A stretch of DNA of 64,000 nt, taken from NCBI GenBank assembly GCA_009746045.1, contig RPFO01000213.1:8935781-8999780 (forward strand), read 5' to 3'. The notes beneath the pieces were generated by a model. The model was given only the letters and a program-made list of their open reading frames with translations. It was not told the origin of the DNA and did not search any database. Of the stretch, positions 10,791 to 21,052 are shown in pieces. Numbering within the stretch: the stretch's first letter is position 1; each line of letters begins with the position of its first letter. The DNA comes from Mesostigma viride. Its lineage: Eukaryota; Streptophyta; Mesostigmatophyceae; Mesostigmatales; Mesostigmataceae. The position numbers and the translations under genes are program-made.

Positions 10791-11500
10791 TCACAACGTG
10801 GCCATGACAGCATCGTGAATCTGCTTCGCCAACGCCCACACTTCAGGACCCGCGCCCTGCACCGCCATGGCCACAGGCTGCACCGCTGCAATCGATGCAG
10901 CATTCACTGCCTGCGCCGCACCATGTACTGCATGCACGAAAGCCAATCCTGGCTCGGTTATCATGGTCTTGCCCGATTCCTGCTGCTTCTTCTTCTTCGA
11001 TGCGGTCATGCGCACTTTATACCCCTTCCTCTCCAAGCACGCCTTCAGCACCTGGCTCGTGCGGTGCTGAATATGCTTCTGAAGGCGCGCCTTCTAAACA
11101 CGAAATGTTGGCAATGTATGATTCCCAAACGGCATGATAGGCACATAATCAGTCCTGCATTAATTGCTTTGCGGCAGTCAATGCACCAGAACACCTGTTG
11201 AAAAAAGAAGGTTATGCGCGCTAGCGATTACCCGCGGCAAGAAGCAATCAACACGCCTCGCTAACAACTGCAACCACCATGTAATTCATGACGGGCCACT
11301 CACCGCTACCCTGCTCTCCTGATTCAATGTCTCCCCATTCTCAAGGCCTCCATTGTAAACCTCTCCGTCTTCACCATCGTCATCGTCTTCCTCTTCCTCC
11401 ACTCCGACGTATCCGTGTTTCCTTTTCCTAAGATACCTAGGGTTGTTCAAGTCGTATGTGCGGCGTTGGCACACTTCCAACAAAATTTTGGCCGCCTCTA
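10791..11500 (-). CDS. unidentified minus-strand coding pieces (two or three exons)
   Basis: Three segments have protein-like composition. The first (about 11500-11300) contains CQRRTYDLNNPRYLRKRKHG followed by an acidic Glu/Asp run, with GTGAGT after it. The second (about 11197-11100) has two Cys pairs, FWCIDC and CLSC, after a CAG. The third (11093-10791, after TTTAG) is basic then Ala/Val-rich and ends in a stop. Together they could be one spliced gene with a small zinc-binding module, or transposon ORF remains. Family not recognised and splice sites not proven. Confidence 0.3.
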
Positions 11501-12329
11501 CCCATTACCATTTATTCGTACTATCATAACATATCCAGGCGTTTGTTGAAAAATCATTCCCTCGTTCGAACTTCTACCCCTGGGCGTCCATGACGAGGCA
11601 GTCACGACGGGACGCAGATGCACAAAAATAAAACAAGGCGACATCCCTTCAATCATTGACCAAAAAACAGAATACGCGCAGAACTTGGATTTCAACACCA
11701 CGCACCCATTACCAGCGAGCACGGCTGGCCTGCAACCGCCATCATTTCATAACCAGAAGCCAGGGCCCACACTCCATCCCGTTGCCTCATCTTCCACGCA
11801 CGGCTTCCGCTGCTTCCCTCTGCTCTTTCGCATTCTCCGCCAGCAACCTCGCCTTCTCCTCGTCCAACAATCCACTAAGAATAAAATCCCCTCTATTGGA
11901 CGCCATTCAGACGAACTTTGCTAGCGTCTTTTCACCGGCCCCAGCACACATAATCTATAGCCGCTTAATGACAACGGCCGACAACGACAACTGCTGAATA
12001 GGCGAAAAAGGCTGATAACTACATTTTTATATTTCGCTGCATTTGCTAATAGACACGCACGTTCTCCCACTTCTCCATTACAATATAATTATCCATCTGG
12101 CCGTGTACAGGCAAAGATCCCCGAAGTAACTTACTGAAACGTATCTTACAGCATCGGATCACTGGCACCTAATCTACAGGTGGTAGATTACCAACCAAGA
12201 CCCGTCGCGGTAATTTACTCTGTCGGTAATGTACTACCAAAGATGTGCAGTCGTAACGTTACTCTTACTTACGGCTAGTAAAATTACTACCTATCATCCT
12301 ACGTAGTAATGATTACGGCGTTGGATCTC

Positions 12330-13406
12330 ACGCCTCGGATCTAGGTAGTAAGATAAGACCTCGTAATTTACGCCTCGGATCCTTTTTACTACCCTCGGAC
12401 GAAAAGTATAGTGGGATGCGCTCGTTGCCCAGCTGCAGCCGGCCCACGATGAGGTTCTGGTACAAGCGTTGCGCTAGCATCAGGTCCGTTTCTGGCTGTG
12501 GCGCGACCTGGAAATATCGAACCACTATACTGCGTGACCGCTGGTCCTCCTCAACAGCAGTCTTGTGGGCTGCAGCCCCCCTGCGTGCGGCATCCTCCAT
12601 CAGGTTGGCAATGTCGCGGTCTGTTTCACCATGTTAGCGTAGCTGGTGGGTGCAGGGGCCGGCGGCTGGCTGGGGCGGGCTAGTCATGGCGGCCTTGACC
12701 TCGGCAATGCTAGCTGGATTGGAGCTCAGCAGTGTCTTGGCGGATAGCAGTGGATAGGGCGCCGAGTTGAGCGGCCATGTCGTTGACTTTCTGGTTGCAT
12801 GAGCTGCGTGGCGCGGGGTTGCGTCCGGGGAAGCAATGGGGGTATTGGCGGTGCCATCGGCATCCTCGAAAGCGGCAAAAAGTGCCCGGAGGCAAGGGGC
12901 CTTCGCGTAGCTCAGAAAAACAGAAAGACGAAGCTGTGGCCGCTCCAGATGGCGAACGTCGTCCACCGAAGTCTCGCTAGAAGTGCTGGGAAAATGTAGC
13001 TCATGGTCTTTGGCGTGCAGGAGGAGCAGGATGGCCTGCGCCTGTTCGGCGGTAAGCGAAAAGAACCGGTGCTCGGCGACAGCCCCGCCAGGCAGGAAGT
13101 CCGCTGGGTCAAACGCAGCGTCCGACGGCGATGGCGTCGTCGTCGTCGTCGTCGTCAACTTAGGGGGTCGGTCTCACGGGAAACCTCGCTGGAAACAGGA
13201 GCCGCAGGCGGAGGGATCTGGCTGTCCATCTCGTCGGCGGGGCCGGTGCAATGCCGCTTAGACGAAACGTTAATGGCGGCATCAGCAGACGATGGCTGGG
13301 TCGCAATGGTGTCCACAGCGCGTCGACGTAGTTGGGTGATGGTATGAGGCGCTGAATCCCCCCCATCGGCGGGGGAGTGGGAGGCGGCTGAAGGTGATTC
13401 CGCCAT
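12330..13406 (-). pseudogene. degenerate coding region, possibly LINE ORF1-like
   Basis: The minus strand has protein-like stretches in different frames. An ATG at 13406 opens 83 codons rich in Ser/Ala/Pro. A second frame to 12634 contains FFSLTAEQAQAILLLLHAK. A third (12600-12330) contains VVRYFQVAPQPETDLMLAQR, loosely like the RNA-binding part of some LINE ORF1 proteins. Frames do not join without shifts and no GT-AG intron of sensible size was found. Nearby sequence (12170-12400) is rich in GTAATTTAC-like motifs. 11500-12330 and 13410-13950 hold no gene I can support. Confidence 0.3.
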
Positions 13407-13954
13407 GGCTACTTTCCGGAAAATACGATCCCTGCCTGCGCTGCGTTTTATGATATTGCGCTAAATCTTGGGCGATGGCGGCTAAAATTATATCATCGTG
13501 TTCGTCATCAAAAGACGCTTCTACTGCAATTTACCCGACCAAATTTCATGCCCGGATGTAAAAGTTATGAGCATTCTCGGCATCCATAGCTCGCCACACC
13601 GTAAACTCGTCTCTTCTCTTTATATACTGCGTGTGTGGTCAAGGCCATAAAATCACTATTAATTATGACACTATTATGGTCCTAGGTTCGATTCCTTGCT
13701 GGTAGCTTCTAGGCTTTCTTATACTTTACGTGTTCCGCGGAATCTCAGATTTGGGCATGCAGCTAGCGTTTTCACATTTGTTGCCTTCTGACGAGAACAT
13801 GACACCATAGTTATAGGAGCCTCGGGCCGGAGGCTAGCTGTTACCTGGTTCCCTGATAGCACTTATTAGCCCTGTTGCCGGAACGACACTGTAAGGTAGA
13901 GAATTTATCCTTAGTAGATGTAACCCCTATTGAGTTACCCGGTGATCCTCCTGT

Positions 13955-14210
13955 ATGACCTACTATGGCTGGTCATTAATGACCAACAATGACAATAGAT
14001 GTTTTATTGCGTATGTTCCTCCGTGTCTTACCAATGAAGTCCGTTACTACATGTCTATTATAGATTCCTCTCGGGTCTTTGAAGAAAAGACTCCCTCAAA
14101 CCCTCCTCCTCGTGTGGTTTTCTCCGATGTATCGCATGGGCCCCTCCAAATTATAAGAGTTAAAACAAATACTTGTGTCGTTATTAGAAGCAGATTTAAG
14201 GGATCTTAGT
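13955..14210 (+). mobile_element. left part of an old element split by the Copia-like insertion
   Basis: An open frame of 84 codons stops just at the retrotransposon junction. The sequence resumes at 21686 after the insertion. Ty3/gypsy RNase H remains lie downstream of the right-hand piece, so this may belong to a gypsy element, but the 84-codon frame itself is not recognised. Confidence 0.35.
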
Positions 14211-14838
14211 AGTTAATATTGCCTGGCAAGCAATATTATTCTACTAAGCTACTTGGCTTGTAGAGATTCTACTTCCGGTTACTACAATCCAGAAACGGGT
14301 TCATTCTGATGAGTATTGCTCGAGATATGAGCAAGATACTGTTCTACTACATTCTACTTGGATTCGGTGATTCTACGGTGGTTCTTCAAGTGACACGTGG
14401 CATACGGCGTCTTGTCACAGTGTACGATAGGACATTTAGTCTCCGACACTGCGGTCTATTCAATGCTATTGATTAGACGTAACAAATAGTGACAGGACTT
14501 GTGCGACAGGACACTGATGTGACTATTTATGGATAACGAGTCGAGATCTGCTGGTCCAGAGTGAAGGACAGCAATATTGTGAGATGATCTGTCCTATCAG
14601 TCATCTAGATGTGACTGCGTCACAATTAGTATATAACGAGCAGGACGCTGCCACTTGGTAGCACCACTTTCCCTGCACCTGTGTCCTCGCACCTTCGGCG
14701 ACGGTTCTCACGTGCCTCGTGCGTTCTGTGCTGGTAGCCATAACCAGCAACGTAAACCTATTGATTAATATAACTACTTCCTCTGTAGATATTAATCAGT
14801 GCAGGCTGAACCACAGTTCAGCCACAGTTTCGTTAACT
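14211..14838 (+). repeat. 5' LTR of the Copia-like element
   Basis: 628 bp. The boundary is set by where it stops matching the 3' LTR and by the adjoining TTAGT. Terminal inverted hexamers AGTTAA and TTAACT. Contains a TATA-like box near 14630. Confidence 0.95.
14630..14636 (+). promoter_or_regulatory. TATA-like box in the 5' LTR
   Basis: TATATAA about 200 bp before the end of the LTR is the best candidate core promoter for the element; the same site recurs in the 3' LTR at 21472-21478. Inferred from motif and position only. Confidence 0.5.
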
Positions 14839-14919
14839 CGAATTACAAGCGAGTTCGTAATCTACTGATTACGGCATTGATTTCTGGTGTCGGCAATTTT
14901 TACGGTGTTTTTCCATTAT

Positions 14920-15483
14920 ATGGGAAACACGCGTGAATATCGTGAGCCATCTCCCGAGCGTGCGTCGGCTCCATCGTCTTCAGGCTTTAATTTCAACGTT
15001 CAACGTACGGCGTCAACTGCTGCGCTGCATTCGCGTGCTGTTCAACCTTCGCTGTCTCAAGCGCTCGTCAGCCGGCCGCCAGTTTCTAACGATCTGCATC
15101 AGTTCGTCGACGACCTTACTCAAGATTTGGAAATCCTGTCGGAAAATTCCCATATTTTCCGAAGGCTTGCAGCGTCGGGATCAGACGAGCAAGCTCAAGT
15201 AATTTCGGCGCTTCGCACCTACGGCTTGGGTGTTCTGGCGTTGGCGACAGCGTGGTCTGGAATTTCGGCGACTCTTCCGACTGTCGCAGTTCCGGTTAGC
15301 AACAACGGGTGGGCGTCGTCAGTCAACGGTATCATAAACGTCGCTGCTTCGATTCAGCGGCAATCAAACGCTGAGGAGCCAGGTGAAAACAGCGAGGGGC
15401 TTCCTGATTTATATCCGAGTATTGTGCAGCAGATTTTGGATAACGTATTGCAGTTTCCGCGCGACGATATGCGGCTGGATTAA
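14920..15483 (+). CDS. extra ORF upstream of gag in the Copia-like element, unknown function
   Basis: A 187-codon frame between the 5' LTR and gag; I use the second Met (14920) because the first 11 codons from 14887 look untranslated. It has a Ser/Pro-rich N-terminus, a helical acidic middle, and a hydrophobic Ala/Leu/Val-rich segment at about residues 105-130. The usual layout of the Copia superfamily has no ORF here. It does not resemble gag or an envelope protein. With nearly identical LTRs, an intact frame is expected even without selection, so function is unproven. Confidence 0.55.
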   Translation: MGNTREYREPSPERASAPSSSGFNFNVQRTASTAALHSRAVQPSLSQALVSRPPVSNDLHQFVDDLTQDLEILSENSHIFRRLAASGSDEQAQVISALRTYGLGVLALATAWSGISATLPTVAVPVSNNGWASSVNGIINVAASIQRQSNAEEPGENSEGLPDLYPSIVQQILDNVLQFPRDDMRLD

Positions 15484-15634
15484 ATTTTCTGTTATAATTA
15501 ACAGAGAATTAATTCAGGAAAATTTTTTTTCTTGGTTCCAGAGCTTAAGGGATTAATTTATTAATTCCCCAGCAGTATTCTTTCTTCAGCATCGGCATCG
15601 GCATCGACAGTTGTCATCGGCATTCGCAGCGACC

Positions 15635-16684
15635 ATGCAGGGTTTGGAAGACGGCGAGATACGCGGCGAACAAATGCTGCGGGGTCAGAATTTTAATCAG
15701 TCCAGCAGCAGCAGCAGCAGCAGCAGAGCAGCCCCGCAGAGCCAAGGCCCAGGAGGGCTTTGCTATTCTTAACCAGCTTCCCAGTCTCAAGGAGCACTGG
15801 ACTGTTAAGGATAAGGATATTACCATTAGGCACCTTAAGGGATATAAGGGCTTATATAATGGTAACAATCCTCTGCAGGTGCTGTGTATGTCACAGTACC
15901 TTCTTAAGTGTCCCAAGAGGGTGCAGAAGTATGTAAATGACAAGTTTGAGGATGGAGATTCCTGGGAGGTTTTTATAGCTGAGTTTGAGGTGTTCCTAGA
16001 TGATAAGAGGGCTAGTGATGGCTCCTTTTGGAAGAAGGAGTACATTGATTTCAAGGCTGAGGGTCTGATTCTGCAGGCATTTGAGGATTTTCAGGAGCTC
16101 AGGCACAATTGTGCTGGCAAGGGGTATGTAGTGTCAGATGAGATTGCCATGGATGATTTCCTAGGTAGCCTGGGATTGGATGAGGTCACCTTGGATAACC
16201 TGCAGGTGCACATGCGTACATGCACCACCTGGGCTGCTATGGTGGCCAAGATCAAGGATTATTTCAGGGGCAAGTATGTGGGAGGCAAGAAGGAGGCAGA
16301 CAAGGCCAGGGAGAAGCAGAAGGAGAAGGATAAGGTGGATATGGCAGCTGCAGCAGGGGGCAGTGTTCCCAAGGTCAAGGGCAACCAATGGGGGGGCAGC
16401 CCTCCAACGGTTATGGTCCACCAAGGTCAGGGCCTTCCAAGCGGGGGGGCTTCCAGGCCAAGGGCTTCAGTGGCTTCAAGCGTCGTGGAGGTCCTTCCCA
16501 GGAGCAGCCAGCGGCTCAGCGTCCCAGATTTGATTTCAACAGGGTGGGGTCCCAGCGGGGACCACCTGGGGTGGGGACACCTCGTATCACATGTTATTTC
16601 TGTCACCAGCAGGGCCACATCCGTAAGGACTGCCCTAGCTGGCGTAAGCAAAGGGGCCAAGGTGGGTATAACAACCCAACCTGA
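15635..16684 (+). pseudogene. gag: gag region of the Copia-like element (frame-disrupted)
   Basis: A start codon at 15635 opens a short Ser-rich frame over an AGC run. The main gag body (about 15730-16390) is in another frame: a helical domain, then a Lys/Glu-rich segment. A third frame carries a Gly/Arg/Ser-rich linker and a zinc knuckle CYFCHQQGHIRKDC near 16590-16635, which fits C-X2-C-X4-H-X4-C. The second frame change falls at a run of seven G (about 16386-16392). The cause could be indels, programmed frameshifting or sequencing error at homopolymers. Gag would form the particle and bind element RNA through the knuckle. Confidence 0.75.
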
Positions 16685-16689
16685 CGGGC

Positions 16690-17099
16690 TCAGCCTTCCC
16701 TGGGCTTGCTAGGGTCCGCCAGGGAGGGGGCTAAGAGTGACCCCCCATTACTCTGGATGAAGTTGATTTGCTCCCTGCACAGGTTGAGAGTCTCCCACTT
16801 AAGGTTGAGAGTCCCCCTGCACAGGTTGAGGGTGCATCCATGGAGGAAGAACACAATGGGGTAGTGACTGGGTCTTCCCACGTCACCATGGTGAAAGCAG
16901 TTACCACAAGGCAACAACGTTCCCACATGGCTCTTGGAGGTAGTTTGCGTACTCCTTCAATGTTGGAGCGTGGAAGTCCTGCCTTAGGGCAGGAAGCTCC
17001 TCTAGAGGAGGAGGGTGAGGCTGATGGCCTGAATGATGCAATGGGGAGCATGGTTGTAAGTGAGCGTGCTGTTCCAGCACCTCACCTGTATTTAATAAA
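16690..17099 (+). other. gag-pol linker region
   Basis: One frame (from about 16744) stays open across this stretch and past 17100, encoding a Glu/Val/Pro-rich peptide with no recognisable protease motif. Copia elements normally carry their protease at this point. The pol frame begins with ATG at 17100 and overlaps the end of this frame, so pol could be reached by frameshift or separate initiation. Confidence 0.55.
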
Positions 17100-20000
17100 A
17101 TGTCTCTTGTGTCAAACATTGCATTGAGATTGCATCACATGTTTGGTCATGCTGCCCAGGCACTCCAGTTTGCAAGGAGGCTGGGAGGGACATCTTTGTT
17201 TAATGCAGTAAAACAGGTTGCTGAGGCTTGTTCCTGTAGGCTGGTTGCTCCCAAGCCTAAGAAGTCTCATGTCAGACAACCTGTGTTGCAGCCTGGATAT
17301 GTACAATGTGATATCCAAGAAATCAGGAAACTGATTTTGTTGGTTGGTGTTGACAGATATACCAAGTACAAGGTGCTGGAGCTGTTGCAAGACAAGTCTA
17401 AGCCATGTTTGGTGGCTGGGCTCCAGGCTATCAGATCCAGAATGAAACCAGTGATCCAGCTGCAGTGTGATTTAGAATTTGAGTGCTGCATGGGGAATGA
17501 AGACCTCCCTGAGTTATTTGTTGTACACAGGGAGTCCCATGGCAGTCAAGGCGTGGTGGAGAGGACAATCAGAGAACTCAAGACTATTCTGCTGACGGAG
17601 AAGAAGATTCCAAGATTGGTTCCAGCTATTATCAAGACGGCCTGGTTAAGGTCAGTTGAGGACAGATTGAATGTCAGGGCATCCATGTATGTTGGAGAGG
17701 TCCCTGTGACTCCATTATCATTGCATCTTCGGGAGCTCCCTACTGAGGTTGAGCAAGCCTGGAAAGATAGCCTTATGTTCAAGTTTGCCAAGTTGAGGCA
17801 GAAAGACAAGGGCTGGAGTGTTCTGAAACCTGTTGTTGGCCAGAGGGTAATTGTGTGGAAAGAGCCCAAGCTTGCAGGCAAGCGTGGTAGCTGGCACCCT
17901 GGAGTAGTGACCAGGGTGGAACTAGCTGGGCACAAGTGCTGGGTGAAGATGGAGGATCCTCCCCAGAATGTGCACCGTCTGTCGTGGTCATATGTACGTC
18001 TAAGGGGTGCTGAAGCAGAGGCAGTAGCTCCTGATGTGACAACCTTGCCAGTTGGTCATGACGTCATCCCTGATCATCACGTTCAAGCTGGAAGTAATCC
18101 CCGGGTAAGTCCTGGCCAGACCCCTGGATCGGTTAACTTTCCATCCTTAGGACAGGCAGATGTGGTCCCCTCTAGCCTCACTAAGCATAGAGGTGTGGGC
18201 CTGAAAGATGTGGTGCTGGCTATGCAAAAAGCCAAGCAAGGACCTCGGGTGTCCAAGCTCAGCCAGTTGGAGGAGTCCGAGGATGCTGTCCTAGAGGTAG
18301 ATACCAATGCTGAGGTTTCTGTTATGGGATCTCAACATACAGGTCAACGGCAGGTGCTTTCGCCTAGTTGTGCTTGGGTGTCTGACTTTAGTGGCAGGAC
18401 ACACATTATGGTATTGGGAGAGGTGCTGGTACCCTTCATGGGTGAGGATGTCACATTTCTTGTGCTTGAAGATTATGATGGCCCTATCATCTTGGGTCAA
18501 AATTTTCTGAGCTCTCCTAGAATTGTTGTGGCATCTGATAAGCTGAGAAAGTTTGGCTGGGGCATACCCTTGGTCAATTTTAAAACCTCCCTTGCCAGTG
18601 TATTTAATTCTGTGAAAGCGATCAAGAATGTGCAGTGGCCTGAGAATCAGATTCCTGTGGCTTCCAGTCTTGTTATGCCAGCTGCTCTACACCCTAGCAG
18701 TATTGGTATTACTAAGAGATCACTGGCTGCTCATTCTCCTCTTAGCTATGATCAGCTTGTCCAGGAAATGAGTTCTCCTCTAATGTTTGAGGCCTGGAGG
18801 CTAGCATTTGCCAAGGCTCTAGAGGAGTGGTTGCAGTTTGACTGCTGTCAGCCTGTGAATGAAGTTCCCCCATACAGTACACGGTTGAAGCTCAGATTCG
18901 TCATCAAGCGGAAGGAGGTGGAGGGGGTGTCTGTTCCCCATGTGCGTCCAGTTCTCAATGAATACCGTGGTACTGGGGATCTTCTGGGCGAGGAGTTGTA
19001 TACACCTGGGATGCTACATGATACATGGCGTATTTTATTGTGCCTGTATGTCGGTATGCTGAACCAGGGTGCTGATATGTCTTCAGTTCTGCTAGATTTC
19101 AAGAGAGCATTTCTGAAGGGTGATCCCAGTGTGGCTCAGCAGGTGTGGCATTGTGAAACTCCATTTCATGTGCCAGTTCCTGTAGCCTGGCAGGCAGAGC
19201 TCCAGTCTAGCTACCTGCTGATTCTGAAGGGTCTAGAAGGTCTCAGGTCCAGTCCCATCATTTGGAGGCTCACCTTGGAAGACTTCTTGACTAAACACTG
19301 TGGGTTGAAGGTGTCATCTGTGGACCCATGTTTATTGCTGGGTAGGTGGCATGATTTACCTGTGTATGCTAGCCTGCATGGTGATGACTTGCACTTGATT
19401 GCTCCCACTAAGTGGTTGAGTCAGTTTGTGCCCATCATTAATGATGCATTTCCTTTGGGAAAAGAATTGTGGCAGAAGCCTGGAGAGGCTGTCACGTTCT
19501 GTGGAATGCAGGCTACATTGGTTCAGGAGGGGAGTCAGTGGCTGATTAAGCTGCAGGCGGGCAATGACTACAAGAGTACCATTCTTCAATCTGTTCCAGA
19601 GGTCATGACGTCATCCATTGCACCTGAGCTGAAAGGCAAGTTGGCCTGGTATGGCAGCATTTGTGGGCCTGACATGATGGTCCATAGCAGATCCCCTGAT
19701 GATGTGCTAATTCTGGAGGAGCCTTCCCAGATTATTGCACATGTTAACAAGTCTCCTGGTATTACTTTAGCTGGGATTGATTTGTCTTTGCCATTTTCCT
19801 TGGATATCTATGTTGATAGCTCCATGGATAGCAGGCAAGTTTCTAAGGTCAGAGGCAGGTCAGCTGGCTTGTTTGTGCTTCAGCAACATAGGCCTAGTCT
19901 TGTGGCCTGGTACAGTCGTCTTCAAAGAAGGGTTGCTGTGAGTTCAGATGTCTCTGAGTGCAGAGCCATTTGTGAAGGGATTCAGTCCAGTTTGTACATC

Positions 20001-20276
20001 AAGGAGCTGTTGCTAGCTATGGCTTCAGTGACTCCTCATACTCTTCAGATGGAAACCTTGATCCTTTCAGATAACATGGGCATGGTCCAGTTTGTGCACA
20101 AGCAGTTGGCCAGGAGCAGAGATCTGGATTATCTCCTGTTGAAGGAGTTGGCAGGTCTGGTGGATATTCAACATCTTCCAGGTTCTGAGAATCCTGCTGA
20201 TGCCTTGACCAAGTTACCTCACAAGTCTGCTGAGCAATATAAGCTTCTTTACAAGCTGATGAGCTCCTCTGTGTGA
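17100..20276 (+). CDS. pol: pol polyprotein: integrase - protease - reverse transcriptase - RNase H
   Basis: A 1058-residue uninterrupted frame. Residues 13-46 carry the integrase zinc module (H13, H17, C44, C46). The integrase core follows with likely catalytic D71, D124 and E154. An SH3-like segment lies at about 240-300. A retropepsin-like domain spans about 390-485: VDTNAEVSVMG (D401), then GPIILGQNFL with the ILG hallmark. The usual DTG is DTN here. RT runs from about 585 to 770 with LLDFKRAFLKGD (D666) and SLHGDDLHL (D762, D763) in place of YVDD. RNase H spans about 895-1050 with D906, E953, D991 and D1034. RT and RNase H are Copia-like. The domain order is odd: Copia normally has protease before integrase. 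The product would copy the RNA to DNA and integrate it. Confidence 0.9.
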   Translation: MSLVSNIALRLHHMFGHAAQALQFARRLGGTSLFNAVKQVAEACSCRLVAPKPKKSHVRQPVLQPGYVQCDIQEIRKLILLVGVDRYTKYKVLELLQDKSKPCLVAGLQAIRSRMKPVIQLQCDLEFECCMGNEDLPELFVVHRESHGSQGVVERTIRELKTILLTEKKIPRLVPAIIKTAWLRSVEDRLNVRASMYVGEVPVTPLSLHLRELPTEVEQAWKDSLMFKFAKLRQKDKGWSVLKPVVGQRVIVWKEPKLAGKRGSWHPGVVTRVELAGHKCWVKMEDPPQNVHRLSWSYVRLRGAEAEAVAPDVTTLPVGHDVIPDHHVQAGSNPRVSPGQTPGSVNFPSLGQADVVPSSLTKHRGVGLKDVVLAMQKAKQGPRVSKLSQLEESEDAVLEVDTNAEVSVMGSQHTGQRQVLSPSCAWVSDFSGRTHIMVLGEVLVPFMGEDVTFLVLEDYDGPIILGQNFLSSPRIVVASDKLRKFGWGIPLVNFKTSLASVFNSVKAIKNVQWPENQIPVASSLVMPAALHPSSIGITKRSLAAHSPLSYDQLVQEMSSPLMFEAWRLAFAKALEEWLQFDCCQPVNEVPPYSTRLKLRFVIKRKEVEGVSVPHVRPVLNEYRGTGDLLGEELYTPGMLHDTWRILLCLYVGMLNQGADMSSVLLDFKRAFLKGDPSVAQQVWHCETPFHVPVPVAWQAELQSSYLLILKGLEGLRSSPIIWRLTLEDFLTKHCGLKVSSVDPCLLLGRWHDLPVYASLHGDDLHLIAPTKWLSQFVPIINDAFPLGKELWQKPGEAVTFCGMQATLVQEGSQWLIKLQAGNDYKSTILQSVPEVMTSSIAPELKGKLAWYGSICGPDMMVHSRSPDDVLILEEPSQIIAHVNKSPGITLAGIDLSLPFSLDIYVDSSMDSRQVSKVRGRSAGLFVLQQHRPSLVAWYSRLQRRVAVSSDVSECRAICEGIQSSLYIKELLLAMASVTPHTLQMETLILSDNMGMVQFVHKQLARSRDLDYLLLKELAGLVDIQHLPGSENPADALTKLPHKSAEQYKLLYKLMSSSV

Positions 20277-21052
20277 GTTGAGCAATTCCAGTTGGAGCTT
20301 TGAGTTTGGTGACTGATTGGGTGAGAAGAGCTAACATAGAGCTGGGCTCTGTTATGCTGAGAGCTGTGATGCTCTGAGGGCAGTAATGCTCTGTGTACAT
20401 ATGTGTATAATACTGTATTCTATGTAATGCTCAGTCATGGAGCATGATGTTGGTTGGGGGTTTGTCCTCAGTTTGAGGTTTGTCTCAACCAAAGGGATTT
20501 TATAGGGCAGGGTTCGATTCCCTGGGGCTGCTTAGGCGGATTTTCCCGGATTGGCTGGCCCATCAACCTTGCTGGTGAGGTGGCGACAGGTCCCCCTAGT
20601 TTTGTCCCAGACAGAGGAAGGTAGTTTGTCATGTGCTTAATATATTTTGTGATGTGCTATTTCTCAGTCCATGGTGGGCGCCAGTTCTGATAACTATCAA
20701 TGTCTACCTGATAAGGTCTTGTGGGTAACTTGTGGGGTTCCAATCAGGAGCCATTATGGTGATGATTCCATTTTGGTCATTATTCTGGTTAGCCACAAGC
20801 TGCTATTCCAAACACTTGGCTTTCTACTTCCAGTGGATAGGGAATTCATTGTAATTCGTCATGGCTGAGATGTGTTGTGATCTGGTGCTTGATTAATCCC
20901 GAGCAGAGACTACAGAGAGCTGGGAGGGATGTCAAGTGCTATGCATGTTGTTTCTATATATGTGTTGCCAAGCCTAACAGCTCTAAAAGAAAGAAAGGGC
21001 TGGAGTTAATATGGCTGTTACGTCCAAGCTCTAAAAGAGAAGAAAGGGCTGG
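20277..21052 (+). other. 3' untranslated interior of the element with duplicated polypurine tract
   Basis: No ORF. A purine-rich AAAAGAGAAGAAAGGGCTGG lies against the 3' LTR (21033-21052) and should prime plus-strand synthesis. About 55 bp upstream (20984-21021) there is a second similar tract, also followed by AGTTAATAT, the first bases of the LTR. A TTCGATTCC motif within a CAGGG/CCCTG stem near 20510 resembles a tRNA T-arm, but no full tRNA folds. Confidence 0.6.

Noticed and set aside
12634-13158. Minus ORF starting with a Thr run
   Set aside because: It begins at TTG, not ATG, and the Thr run comes from a short (GTC)n tract. Kept only as part of a degenerate region.
20440-20560. tRNA gene at the TTCGATTCC motif near 20510
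   Set aside because: A T-arm-like hairpin is present, but I could not fold matching acceptor, D and anticodon arms. A similar lone motif at 13690 was rejected for the same reason.
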